A stretch of 64,000 nucleotides of DNA from Phymatolithon calcareum. Its lineage: Eukaryota > Rhodophyta > Florideophyceae > Hapalidiales. Within the stretch, counting starts at the first letter, position 1, and the number at the start of each line of letters is the position of its first letter. Below, piece after piece: positions 18,149 to 28,492 of the stretch. The stretch lies in contig OZ345357.1 of the NCBI GenBank assembly GCA_977006965.1, forward strand, positions 1,302,001 through 1,366,000, given 5' to 3'. The notes beneath the pieces are model-generated. The model did not search any database. It was not told the origin of the DNA and saw nothing but the letters and a program-made list of their open reading frames with translations. Both the position numbers and the translations under genes were made by a program.

Positions 18149-19464
18149 TTACTGACGCTGATCGTTCGGTGGAAAATCAATCCCGGCTGGTATAGTGTCT
18201 ATGATCTCACCGCCCATCCCAGTAACCCCGTGATGAATGCCCGTCTCGCCGTCTATGCACGGACTGCGGGAGTCCCTCGCGGGCCTCGTACTCATCTGCG
18301 TCCTCCTCAAGCTTACGCTCGTCATGTGCACCGGGAAGGGTGAGAGGGGTTTTGCAAACCACGAGCGAGCGGCGTCATTTTCTGAGCGAGCCTTACAACC
18401 ACTGACGCGAGCTGCAAGCACCTTTTTTTCGAAACTTGCCAGCTTGTGCAGTACCTCAGCCTCCTGCGATCCTGATTTTCCACGACGGCGGCTGCGCGGA
18501 ACAGAGATAGCGTCGCGCTTGCTATTGCGTTTACCCCCTATCTTGACCGCCGCAAAATCGGTCGCAGGTCTTGTCGATGCAGCTGGGGGGTAGGCATTTG
18601 CTGCTGACGCCACACCATTTTTTTGCGGTTTTGCAGATTTTTTGACCCCACCGCGTAGTAATGCTGCTCGGAGTCTGTCAAATTCTGCACGCGCCTCAGT
18701 GGCCTTATCCACGGCGCCGTTTTGCGGGGGCTGGGACGCCGAGGCACTCTTACTCGATGGTACGGGCACAACAGGCATGACTTTTCCTCGTGCTATGGAC
18801 TTTTTTTTGGGATGCGGTGCCGGACCGTCATCCTCGCTATCGTCATCCTCATGCAATGCAAAAGAGAGTCTGTGCGTGTCGCGGACAGCAACCTTACGAA
18901 GCGGATCCTCGCGTTTTTGTATACTTGGAGCCTTTTTTCCTTTGCGTTTCTAACGATTTCGGGAAACGGGTTGTCAACAACGTCGATACCGAGAATTTTT
19001 GGCGGCTCGTCAGCATCCTTCGCCGCTTCCGCAAGCGCGAGAGCATTGAAGATAGTGTCCCCGACGACATTTCCTACGATAGTATGCAAACCATTGAGCC
19101 ATGGCGTCTCAGCAAGCGTAATGAAGAACTGCGACCCGCACAATCCGTCTTCGTCGGCGACAAGAGCGACTAATCCACGACGGCGAAACTTAAGCCGCCC
19201 GTGTGCCTCGCGATGCAGCGGACCAGGAAACGCAGCTGCGCCACCAGATCCACTACCCGAAGGGTCGCCACCTTGGATAAGGACCCCGGGAACGACACGA
19301 TGAAAAGCTAACCCATCGTAATAGGAATTCAATGCATGCTGCACCACGCTCCGTCCCGCACGCGGGCTCTCGTCTGCCCACAGTGCTACGGATATAGGCC
19401 CGTGTGTTGTGCGCAGCGTTAACAATCCCCGCGTCCCGGGTTCGAGCGCATACACGCTCGACAT
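18149..19464 (-). CDS. CWC27: spliceosome-associated peptidyl-prolyl isomerase CWC27, one frameshift (unit 1)
   Basis: The start MSSVYALEPGTRGLLTLRTT aligns with the CWC27 N-terminus, 30 bases inside a longer open frame. A cyclophilin-like domain follows (about 12-170: FHRVVPGVLIQGGDPSGSGSGG, GLVALVADEDGLCGSQFFITL, LNGLHTIVGNVVGDTIFN), then the family's IDVVDNPFPEIV segment and a charged, low-complexity C-terminal half (HEDDDSEDDGPAP, RAEFDRLRAALLRGG). CWC27 joins the activated spliceosome (Bact) and its isomerase site is often inactive. The N-terminal frame (to 18793) and the C-terminal frame (from about 18935) differ by one base: adding one A to the A6 run at 18938-18933 would give one frame of 438 codons, close to the 472 of human CWC27. 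The same A6 is in all three units. Either an old inactivation, slippage, or an assembly error. Confidence 0.8.
18933..18938 (-). other. A6 run where the CWC27 frame changes
   Basis: On the coding strand GGAAAAAAGG. The upstream frame runs past it into unrelated residues; the correct downstream frame resumes directly after it. Also at 41454-41459 and 55739-55744. Confidence 0.6.
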
Positions 19465-19654
19465 TGCACAGTGCGAATGTAGTACACAATGCATGCATTG
19501 TTTAGGTCCTCGACTGATGAAGGGCCCATGCTTTTGGACTTTTCCTTACAGTTCAGGCTCTCTGATTTTATCATACTCGTACAGTACCTACATCTTTAGT
19601 CGAATCCTCCAAGCATCCTCTCTGCAAAAATAAAACTGTGCGCCGAGGCTGGCG

Positions 19655-20377
19655 CTATGTGTCGCGTTCGCCTTCTTCTTCGCTTTCTTCCTCGCTACTA
19701 CTCACGTCCTCATATCCTTCCAGAATCCCCGTTGGTACTGAGACCGAATTTTTCACTTCGTGAGCTACTCGCAGCTTATCAGTTTCCACATTCGTCCGTG
19801 CTAGGGGCCTGTCTTTAACATTCTCGCTGTCCATGGCATCCCCGTCTATCCTCTTCCGCTTCGCAACAACCTTGATCAGTCCAAGCGTCCCGCGAGGTCT
19901 CTTGCTGCGCGCATCCTCCTTTCGCCTCGCGCCAGCGATAGCCTCCAGAGCGCGATCAACACCAAAGGCGCCTTTGGCAGCAGCGACGCCCCGCTGAATT
20001 GCCTCACGCTTCTCCAAAAAAGCGGACACCTCTGCACGCTCCGCAGCTTCGCCGTCTGCTGCGCGTGCGCGCTCCACAGCTTCAATGCCACCAAGAAATG
20101 CGATGTCCTCCTCTACCAAGGCCCTTTCGTCCGTACGCTCCGCATCCCGTTTCGCATCTTTTCTATTCTTTGCTTCCTGTATTCGTGCGAACAAATCCTT
20201 ACCGTCACCAACAGAGCCACTCCCGTCACCTTGGGCACGCACAAAGTTGGGGTACTCCACACCAACGGTTTCCAGCCCAGCAGCGTTCGCGGCAGCTGCA
20301 CCGAACACTTCCTCGGTGAGTCGCATCGCTCGGCCCGGTGTTGTTGTTGTCCCCTTTTCCCGCGCCGTCGATGCCAT
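19655..20377 (-). CDS. PSME3IP1/FAM192A (NIP30 domain) protein, unit 1
   Basis: 240 residues from MASTAREKG. The NIP30-type core is DLFARIQEAKNRKDAKRDAE...EEDIAFLGGIEAVERARAAD (about 60-105), matching SLYERLQEQKDRK...DETNFLDEV of the animal protein. The C-terminus has GILEGYEDVSSSEEESEEEG, equivalent to the conserved GILPGL plus acidic serine tail. The animal protein is nuclear and binds the proteasome activator PA28gamma through its phosphorylated C-terminus; the acidic serines here are likely CK2 sites (inference). The frame is open for 54 codons upstream, including an ATG at 20446; the chosen start gives the same length in all three units. Its stop is 190 bases upstream of the CWC27 start on the same strand. 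Intact in all three complete units. Confidence 0.8.
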   Translation of the reverse strand: MASTAREKGTTTTPGRAMRLTEEVFGAAAANAAGLETVGVEYPNFVRAQGDGSGSVGDGKDLFARIQEAKNRKDAKRDAERTDERALVEEDIAFLGGIEAVERARAADGEAAERAEVSAFLEKREAIQRGVAAAKGAFGVDRALEAIAGARRKEDARSKRPRGTLGLIKVVAKRKRIDGDAMDSENVKDRPLARTNVETDKLRVAHEVKNSVSVPTGILEGYEDVSSSEEESEEEGERDT

Positions 20378-21315
20378 GTTGATGTCGCAGTTCGCGGAAG
20401 TGCCCACTAATGAGTCGACCAGGGAAGGGTATCCAGAGTGGACCATCTTGAAGAGGAATTGTCTGTGCTGTAAGTACTGAAGTATGATAGAGTTTGATCT
20501 CCATGATCTGCAATTCTGTGTCATGCGGGGAAACTGCACAGGTCTCTGTCCTTCGAAAACATAGAACGGCAGAAGAGCTAATCTCGACTCCCTTTGGGGC
20601 AGATTTAGAGCCGCGTAAGTTGCATGAGGATTTTTGATAATAATTCACAGCCGTGCCTGACGGCATGATTTCAAAAAACGGTCAAACTTGAAAGCATGAA
20701 GTACTACAGTGCTTGAGTGAATGTACCTCCAGTCTCCCTAAATAGTGCAAAACTGTAACACGTGACCGAGGACACAAAAAAAGTCTTGTACAACACTAGG
20801 ACTAACATAGAAAATATCTTTTGACAAAATACGCACGGCTAACGCTCGGACAAACGCTTTCAAATCTTCAGTCTGGCTACAACTTCGTTTGTGGTATAAC
20901 ACAAGTGCGGCGATGGATGCATCGGAGCTGTTACTCGACTTCATTTCTCCGTACAATGAGATCTCTCGGGAGGAAATGAATACCCTGGTCGAAGGTAACA
21001 TTTTGGAAAAGTCACTTTCGAACGTGGTACAAACTATGGACAGCTAAAGTGTTTCGGACGTATCAATAGCGAATTGACGTTAGTGCCCGGGTATTGTGCC
21101 GTCAAGAACAATCTTTATACCTGTACCGTGGTATGCTGCAATTGAGAGCTCAAGATGTTTTGGGACTGCAGGAGGGATATGGTAGCGTTGGCCGAAGTAC
21201 TCATTCACTTTGAAAGATTGAAGTGGGAAAACGCAGGTAGCAGCAACATTTTCCCCATTTGTCTCAGAAATTGTGCAACTTCCCAAGTTAGATTCGACGT
21301 GAAGAAAGTCGTTTC

Positions 21316-21744
21316 ATGACTGCGGATGAGAAGCGCCAGTGTGACTCCAGACACAAAATGTTTGATATAATGCTGAAGGGGAGTTTCACAGAACATACGT
21401 ACAGGTTGACTTCGTCGAAGTATCCTAACGAATCAGTAGAAGTTTCAGGATATTCCCTGGAGGTAGATCACTTGGGCAGAGTGAAATCGACCGATAGCCC
21501 AGGCAGTTTCCCGATATGCCACATGGTTGCAGATGTGGTTGGCAAATCATTCCTCGATATCGGCAATATACAGTACGACCGATACGGGGTTGGGCGTTTG
21601 CTACTAAGGATAACCAGACATATGAAGCTGGGAGACGGTGAGTCATCGAGACCGAGCATTATAGCAGTTGTGCCATCTCACTGGCAATCTGAAATTGCAG
21701 TGTATGTCTCTTGTTGTCGAACAAGACAGTGGCTTGCAATGTGA
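21316..21744 (+). CDS. hypothetical 142-residue ORF, unit 2 copy, doubtful
   Basis: Open copy of the ORF at 6982. It differs by amino-acid replacements such as RHKMF for RDKMF and FTEHTYRL for FTECTYRL. No domain; coding status unproven. Confidence 0.25.
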   Translation: MTADEKRQCDSRHKMFDIMLKGSFTEHTYRLTSSKYPNESVEVSGYSLEVDHLGRVKSTDSPGSFPICHMVADVVGKSFLDIGNIQYDRYGVGRLLLRITRHMKLGDGESSRPSIIAVVPSHWQSEIAVYVSCCRTRQWLAM

Positions 21745-22324
21745 GGTCGGTCAATGGCGAAACAAGAAGGATAAGAAAGACACTGACAGCACAAAACTTA
21801 GGGAAGATCCTATAGAGCGACCACGCCGGGTGGCCACCCGCAAGCGTCAGCTCGTAATAACGGACAGAACCGACAGTCGAAATAATCACAGGATGGGAGG
21901 CACCAAGAGATCGCCAAGTTGGGTCACTGACTCGCACGTGAGTATCGCGGTAGCCGTTTGACCTGACAGTGATATGATTGTGTTTGTATTCGTGATTTGT
22001 GATATGCAACCCCCAGGCAGTAAGTTGGAAAATCCGATAGCTTAAATGGCATCGCTCATCGCAGCGAGTAAAGGATCACATCTCAAGCAAGCCACAATTG
22101 GCTAGAGTGAGTGCCAACTACTTTGCTGAGAGTGCAACAAGCAAGCTGAAATATCGCCATACGGTTCTTCATCGCTCTATTATCACAGAGGTGTAGCTAA
22201 CGCATGCGGTAAAGCGTCGTTAGGAAGTCAAAAGGCAACAGAACTGGCACCCCGCACAGTACATGGCCGTCTGTGCAGGTCTTTTTATAATACGTGGAGC
22301 ACCCCTGAAGAGAACGGTTGTGTC

Positions 22325-22647
22325 CAGGGATAGTACCAATATTATTGTTATTTATTGGGGCACATGATGCAATAGCAATTGCAATACCAATAATGCAAGG
22401 TTGAAGGCAATAGCTATTGCAATATCTGACCATTCTTCCAATATCAATTGCAATAACAGAATCTAATTCAGGTCCTCCTGCGCCATGTCTTCTAGCCAGC
22501 GCAGAGGAGGGCAAGGGTGTACCTTGATTTCGATCATATGCCATTACTTTTTGCAATAAGTATTGCAATAAGCACCTCTCAGGGCAATTAAGACTTTATT
22601 GCAATAAATTGCAGTAAAAAAAATAAAAAATATTGGTACCAAGCGTG
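22325..22647. mobile_element. hAT-like MITE, 323 bp
   Basis: Absent from units 1 and 4 at the same place. It is flanked by the 8-bp target duplication gttgtgtc (22317-22324 and 22648-22655). The ends are CAGGGATAGTACCAATATT and, on the other strand, CACGCTTGGTACCAATATT (15 of 19 match). The interior is rich in caataa/ttattg words and has no long ORF. Eight-base duplications and CA...TG ends are typical of hAT elements. Confidence 0.75.
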
Positions 22648-23353
22648 GTTGTGTCTTCAAATGTCGTGGAGTTGAGTGTTGTAGTGGCGAGTGCGGGTTG
22701 CTGATCTTATTTGGTCTTCGAAGAGATGTCGAGGAGCGCTACAGTAGTGAGAGACGCATCACTTTATTGGTGCTATGTGGGGGGGCAGCAGCTAGTGGCG
22801 TATAACGCCCCCTGAATACAGGGCGGTATCCTCGAACGCCACTGTCTATATTCTAGCACTCAAGGATGTGATAACACAGTTGATCAGATATCATACGTCC
22901 CGCTGATGAGAATCGCCAACGGATTACTGTAACCGTCCTACCTATAAGTCGGCAGATTTACATAAACTGACATCGTTTTTTACATTAAAATTTCGCATAT
23001 ATTTTTGCAAATCTCTTGCTGTTACCAAGATTGATTTCGCTCTAAGTGTTGACATTCGAAACCAAAACAGCTTTCCCGCGAAATAATCCCAGTTTTGAAC
23101 GTGGGAGACTTAGACCTTTCTAGTGATCCCAAAAATGCTGGAATACCACATCGGGAAGGCGCTTTTTTCGCACATCCACCATGGGGAAGCGCATCATGAA
23201 TCGCCGCGCGTACAAAGAGCCTGCCGCCGATTTGAGGCGATTGGTTGACGTTGCGCCGCGCCGCGCACTGCAGCGCGAGGCGCTCGCGAGAAGCCGCCAG
23301 GACCGAGTGATGAAAACCCGGTTGCGAGTCTCCGCCAAACGAGCACGAGATAT

Positions 23354-23668
23354 TGTCGTCGAACGGTCACTTTGCGCCTCGCGTGAGCCGCCGGTCGTAC
23401 GATCGGCCGGCTGGATGGTCACGCGGGAAAAGGGATAGGTGGAATGAAAGGTGATCCGGCCAATGCCTTCACTGTGAGAACGGGCTCCGGCCAATGCCTT
23501 CGCAGTACACCAAAGTAGCTTGTAGCTTTTACTTAGTGTTAGACGTTCTACCCGGGAGAGAGAAAAGGAAGAGAAGGGAAGCAGGATGAAATAACACAGG
23601 AACTCGCCGGCCACTGAGGCCGGTGAGTATAAGCCCATGTAAGCACCCATTCGGGAGTATGATTGACA
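23354..23668 (-). repeat. 3' LTR of the Copia element
   Basis: 315 bp, begins tgtcgtcgaacgg on the plus strand and ends ttgaca. Identical to the other LTR except for one base (gtgagtataag against gtgagtgtaag). Confidence 0.95.
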
Positions 23669-23677
23669 CTCCCTCCC
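23669..23677 (-). promoter_or_regulatory. polypurine tract
   Basis: On the minus strand gggagggag sits directly against the 3' LTR, the usual primer site for plus-strand DNA synthesis. A second purine-rich stretch on the plus strand (about 23730-23770, A-rich then G8) lies close by and is unexplained. Confidence 0.7.
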
Positions 23678-23989
23678 ATGGGCTGCCTGTGTGATTAAAA
23701 CGGACATCAACAAATCATCAAAAAAACATATCAAAGAAACAAAAACAAAAAAAGGGGGGGGCGGGAAAAATTTGAAACGGGTCATTGCATGTCACCCAAC
23801 GGGCGGGGAACTGCTCACTGCTCTTCGTTCCCCAAAAAGGGGAACGCACATGGTATTGCGTGGTGCGCCGCCCCTCCTCCGACTAGGCGGAGGGGAATAA
23901 AAGCACAATGAGCGCGCGCTGGCGCATTGTGCCGAGAGAGCGGCACACAACAGGGAACCAAAACAGTGTCTTGCGCGTGCGGGCGCAAG

Positions 23990-25228
23990 ATGCAGGGCAC
24001 CGACGATAATGGCGCTGGCGGCGCTCCGGCGGAGCAGAAGCGGAAGCGAAAGAAGCGCGGAGGCCGTGGTGGCGGCCGCGAGAAGCGGCGCCAACGGGAG
24101 CGCTTGGCAAGGCGTGCTGCGGAAGGAGGCCGAGAAGAAATCATCCGGGCGGAACGTGGTCTCGTGCGACGTGCAGCGTGTATTGTGGCACGCCGCGAAG
24201 CTCCGACTGTGGCGCCGGTGGGGTTCGCGGAGGAGGGGGAACACTGCCACGGATTGGAGCTGCTGGTCGGCTCTCCGTCGGCACTGTACACCCCGCCAGA
24301 CGCTCGAGCACCCCGAGCCCAGTACGACAGCAACGGTCGTTGGCTCGTTGAAGGACTGGCGGTAGGAGATGACAGCGAAGCCGCGGGCGGGTTCGTGTTG
24401 AAGCGCGGTGTCCCGCACGCGACGGACCAGGCAAGGTCGCAGATGGAGGCGTTTCACCCCATTCAATGGGATGAAGGACTGTTCGCCGGTGTGCGCAATG
24501 GGGCGATCATCTTCAGCACGTACGCTATTCCGGGGTCGCGGGCCGAAGCGAAAGGGAATGAGACGCCGGATGTGTTCATCCCAGCGCGCGGTGGTACCCC
24601 AGGGGATGATGAGTTGGACCGCAGCACGGCCGTGGCAGCGCAAGTTTTGAGCTTTCTGCAGCGCCATCCTGGGGTGGCGGTCATCACGTCCGGGATAGGT
24701 GCTCGTGATGCCGTGCAGTGGGAGTCCGGCGTGCGGCGTGACGTTCCGGGCCAACCGCGAAGGACAGCGAGTACGCACGACTGCATCAAGGCGGCCATAA
24801 TTAACGCGGTTTTTGCGTTGCGTGGTGAGGTGGTGGCCGATTTAGTGCAGCAAATAGTCGACGGTGATCCACGACTGTACACGAGCTTTGCTCCACTGGG
24901 AGAGGTTATGCAGGCCGCCAAGGAGTCTCGAACGCGATGTCGCTCTTCGCGCGATCCGGAGGTCCAGCGCGCAATTCAAAGCTCCGATCGATTGGCGCCG
25001 TTCCAGCTTCTTGCAGCGAAAAGGAGCGGAGTATTCGTCGTGCGCCTTCGAGAGGTGAAGGGTGTGGACCACGCGGTTGTAGTGGACGCGAATAATAGCG
25101 TCATAATCGACTCAGAGGAAAACTTTCCCTTGGCGCTAACGGCGGAGGTGCTTCTGCGGTGCGGCGGGGATGGAGCGAAGGATTTGAGGGTGACGGATGT
25201 GAGGTGTATCAAAGGTAGGGACAAGTAG
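23990..25228 (+). CDS. accessory antisense ORF of the Copia element, 412 residues
   Basis: Coded on the strand opposite to gag-pol and ending 52 bases from the pol stop (tail to tail). It starts MQGTDDNGAGG. The N-terminus (about 15-75) is very basic with Arg/Lys/Gly runs, suggesting nucleic-acid binding or nuclear import. The C-terminal part has THDCIKAAIINAV (Cys at about residue 265) and, 96 residues on, KGVDHAVVVDANNS (His at about 361, Asp at about 366). This order of Cys, His and Asp/Asn between predicted helix and strand resembles papain-fold cysteine peptidases such as deubiquitinase-like enzymes; that reading is inference. It could also be env-like or a captured host gene, but there is no signal peptide or membrane segment. 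Length and lack of overlap with pol argue against a shadow frame. Confidence 0.7.
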   Translation: MQGTDDNGAGGAPAEQKRKRKKRGGRGGGREKRRQRERLARRAAEGGREEIIRAERGLVRRAACIVARREAPTVAPVGFAEEGEHCHGLELLVGSPSALYTPPDARAPRAQYDSNGRWLVEGLAVGDDSEAAGGFVLKRGVPHATDQARSQMEAFHPIQWDEGLFAGVRNGAIIFSTYAIPGSRAEAKGNETPDVFIPARGGTPGDDELDRSTAVAAQVLSFLQRHPGVAVITSGIGARDAVQWESGVRRDVPGQPRRTASTHDCIKAAIINAVFALRGEVVADLVQQIVDGDPRLYTSFAPLGEVMQAAKESRTRCRSSRDPEVQRAIQSSDRLAPFQLLAAKRSGVFVVRLREVKGVDHAVVVDANNSVIIDSEENFPLALTAEVLLRCGGDGAKDLRVTDVRCIKGRDK

Positions 25229-25280
25229 AAAGAAAAGGGGATTACAGTGCAAGGGGAGGAATTAAAGGGGTTGCGGAGGC

Positions 25281-28200
25281 TTAGTTCCGGATTATCCATT
25301 GTTCGGGTTGAACGTTTAGGAATCCAGAAGAAACAACCTCCTGAAGAGCCGCTTGGGACATCGGTTTCGTCAATCCATCTGCCAAGTTCTTAGAGCTGCG
25401 GACGAATCCGATGTCGGAGATGACCTTGTCGCGAAAACCTTCGCGTGCGGCAGCAATGTCCAGCATCATCCGCTTCTCCGACGTGCGGGAACCCTTAGAG
25501 ATGACATCGAAGAGAGACTTTGAGTCAGTGAGGAGCTGCACAGGAATTTTCCTGCCGTAGATGTCACCGAGCTCCACGGATAGAGTCACGGCCACATCAA
25601 AGAGGTCACTAAAGGCGATCACCTCACCAGCCATCGCGGATCTAGTGATTCGCTTGGACTTGTAGCTCTTGAAACTGATGGGAACAGAGTTACCGTATCG
25701 ATCCGATAGGAAGCAGAGTCGTGGTTGTTTGCGAACGAAGCATCAGCAAAACCCACGGTGCGAAGAGTGTCGAGATCGAGCTTAGGGATCTTAAGCGAGA
25801 TCCGATTGTCGATGGCGTACCTAGTAGCCTTGTTCAACTGTCGTATTATGCCCGACCGATCTGACAAGAATCGCTCTTCGGTCACTTGGGCCAGCTGGGA
25901 GATATCGAACAAACAGTCCGGGCGTGTGTTTGCGAGCCAAGCGAGCCGCATCCTCATGGATCGGAGCTCGGAGAATGAGGAGGTGAGGTCCAGCTTTTCC
26001 AACTTCTGGAGGTAGAAGTGCTGGTTTTGCTCAAGTGTTCCGTCCTTATTTCGAGCAAGCGAAAATCCGCTGAACGTGCACGGAATCTCTTCATCGTCCC
26101 CCATTTGAAAGCGTTCGCTCGTGATCTTGCATCTCTCGCGGAATTCGCGTGACCCAGTGCGTAGCAGGTCGTCGACGTAACCTCCGCTAAGGCCAACGAG
26201 TAGGCCATCCGACATCAGCTTATACAAAGCTGGGTCGGAGCGGAACGGGGACATGCCGAGGTCGTGACGGTGATGCTCGTCGAGGGTCTTGTGCCACAAG
26301 TCGCCGGAGTCGCAGAGACCGTAGAGTGGATTCAGTAGTTTAAGACACTCCTCCGGCTGTAGTTCAAACTCAGGCACTGGCTTCGTTATGAAAATCTCAC
26401 GTGAGAGCGGCTCCGCTGACTGGAGGTATGCTTGGCGTACATCCGATGTCCAGGTGTCAAAGCCATGTATGGCTGCAAGCGCTAACAACAGGCGGATTGA
26501 CTGAGGCTGAAGTGTTGCCGCATTGTGGACCATAATGTCCTTCATCTTATCACGATGCCCGCCGATAACGTATCTCGCCTTGAATTTGATCTGCCCATCC
26601 TCGGATGACTTAATAGCGAGAACAAATCGACCAGGAAGCACGTTCGCATGCGGGGGAACCTCCTCCCGGAGAATAACGCTGAATGTCCCACGATCAAGTA
26701 GCCCTTTGATCTCGTCACGCTTAGCACGGGTCATCTCAGCCGATATGGCGCGGGGGTCTTTTGGGTCGATGACTTCAGTCAGGTGGATGGAATAGTCCTC
26801 TTCATCGGTGGAGGAGAAGTACGTGAGGCTGTGGTGGATGTCTAAAAGGAGCGCTTGTGCGATGTCGACAAGTACATTGTAGCGCTTTACCTGTGCGATA
26901 CCAAACGGTCGAGCTGCCCCCACTTTAGCATCCTGTACGTACACGAGCTTCTTGACACCATCCATGCCTAGAACAGTAAATGGGCCGAGCCATTCGCCGA
27001 TCCGATGGTTTACGACCTTCTCGTGCCAGACCAAAACCTGATCGCCAGGTTCAAGAGGCTGATCGGCTGCATTGGGGACGGCGTGTTTCAGTGCACGGGA
27101 AACTCGCATCTTCGCCATTATGCGTTGCATTTCGGTACGGGCAGTGTGGATCATGGCTGCTCGTTCTCCCAGGGTATCACGTGCCTTGGGGGTCTCGGAT
27201 GGGGTGTAGACTTTGGGGAACTCGCCAAACACCAGTGATGACGGCACCAGTCCTTCTGGTCCGAGGGTGTCGTTCATTGCTTTTACGGCGAGCTGGAGGA
27301 GTAAGTCCTTATTACGGTTTGGATAGTCAAGCAGCATTTTGAGGAACGTAGTGCGGAGCGGCTCATGGTACCGCTCTCCTACGCCGAGGCTTGAGTGAGC
27401 CACTTTCCCGGTTGACTCCACTTCGACGTTCGATCTCGCTGCCAACGAAATGAACGGTTCGCTCTTTCCGAGTGCACTGCCGTAGTCCACTAGTACGCGG
27501 TTTGGTAGGCCGGTGTAAATTGTGGCCCAGCAGCGTAATAGGGTATCCCAAATGGAAAACGTGCTCACGTCAGGAAGAAAACGGGCGGCAGAAAAGCGAG
27601 TCGATTCGTCCACGATGTGTAGGACAGGATCAAAGCCGATGTACATAATGTCCATTAAGATGCGTTCGTTGAAGCGCGCGTTTTCGGTACCAAACGAAAC
27701 GCGAAAACGAGTTGGTGCCGGACGGATGCGCTGGCACGGGTCACATCTCTTCGAGACATCCTTGAGGATCTTTAGTGTTTCCGGTGTCGCATGCTCGGGA
27801 CGAGCTTTGCGAAGCAGGTTGAAAAGTTTACCTGCAGACGGGTGGAAAAACTGCCGATGTAACTTGTGGAGCTGCACCGGGGTGAAGTGAATCCGAGATC
27901 CTTTGTCAAACGGGACGTATACGTGCCGGCTTGGTGCACGTATGAGCGGAATGAACCACTCGTCGACGTATGTCATGCGGCCGTCCTCGAGTTCGCGGGC
28001 TGATCTCTTGGCCAGTCGATGAAAGACAGTATCGGCGACCAGTTGATGGCGATCCAGGATGTCCATTCCGAGGAGTGCCGGAATTTCTGGTGCGACGATA
28101 TCGAAGTCGACCATGATGGGAGGAATGCCTGGAGGGGTTGGTAGCGGCAGCGTTATTACGCCGAGTGAGAGAAAAGACTCATCCCCAAAGCGGAAGCGAT

Positions 28201-28492
28201 TTGCAGAGCGACGAAATTGTCGTTTGTGCTTTCCGGCAGAGTGAAGAAGGCGATTCATTTCACGCTTCCCAACGACGGACTTTGGAGCGCCAATGTCAAC
28301 ACAAAACCCAAGAGGGCGATTTGACATGCATTCCTTCTTGATGTCCGCTACGAAGATACTGGTGCAGTCGATGTCAGTAGGGGCAAGTTTGTGCCGTGGA
28401 ATGGCGGTCCGATGCTGGAACGATGACCTTGGGCGATGTGGGGTAGCAGCCGGGCCACATCGCCCTAACGAAAATCCGATGGGGGCATCTGT
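25281..28492 (-). CDS. Copia pol polyprotein, frameshifted in RNase H
   Basis: The frame is open from 28492, overlapping the gag end by 28 bases in the -1 frame; the first ATG is at 28327. Counting from that ATG: protease-like VDIGAP (10-15) with a DIG core instead of D-S/T-G; integrase zinc finger HRQFFH...CDPC (157-198); integrase core Asp226, Asp281 and Glu318; reverse transcriptase SDVRQAYL and YVDD (717-720); RNase H beginning GFADASFANN. Near 25701-25725 the frame is lost; the rest of RNase H (DRYGNSVPISF, TDSKSLFDVI, SKNLADGLTKPM) continues in another frame to the stop at 25281. Some residues expected between the two parts are also missing, so a small deletion is likely. The element may now depend on relatives in trans. 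Confidence 0.9.

Larger units (their letters stand above)
6463..20796. repeat. tandem unit 1 (14,334 bp)
   Basis: First copy of the long tandem repeat. The shared sequence starts at taggactagcatag and runs through leader, Sel1-like gene, BTB-BACK pseudogene, coiled-coil gene, transporter pseudogene, CWC27 and PSME3IP1-like gene to the same word at 20797. Compared with units 2 and 4 it lacks about 88 bp near 7827. It carries no MITE or retrotransposon insertion and keeps the only full-length coiled-coil gene. Confidence 0.93.

Noticed and set aside
23669-23989. Env-like or further gene between the 3' LTR and the antisense ORF
   Set aside because: Only an A/G-rich tract and short frames; no signal peptide or membrane segment.
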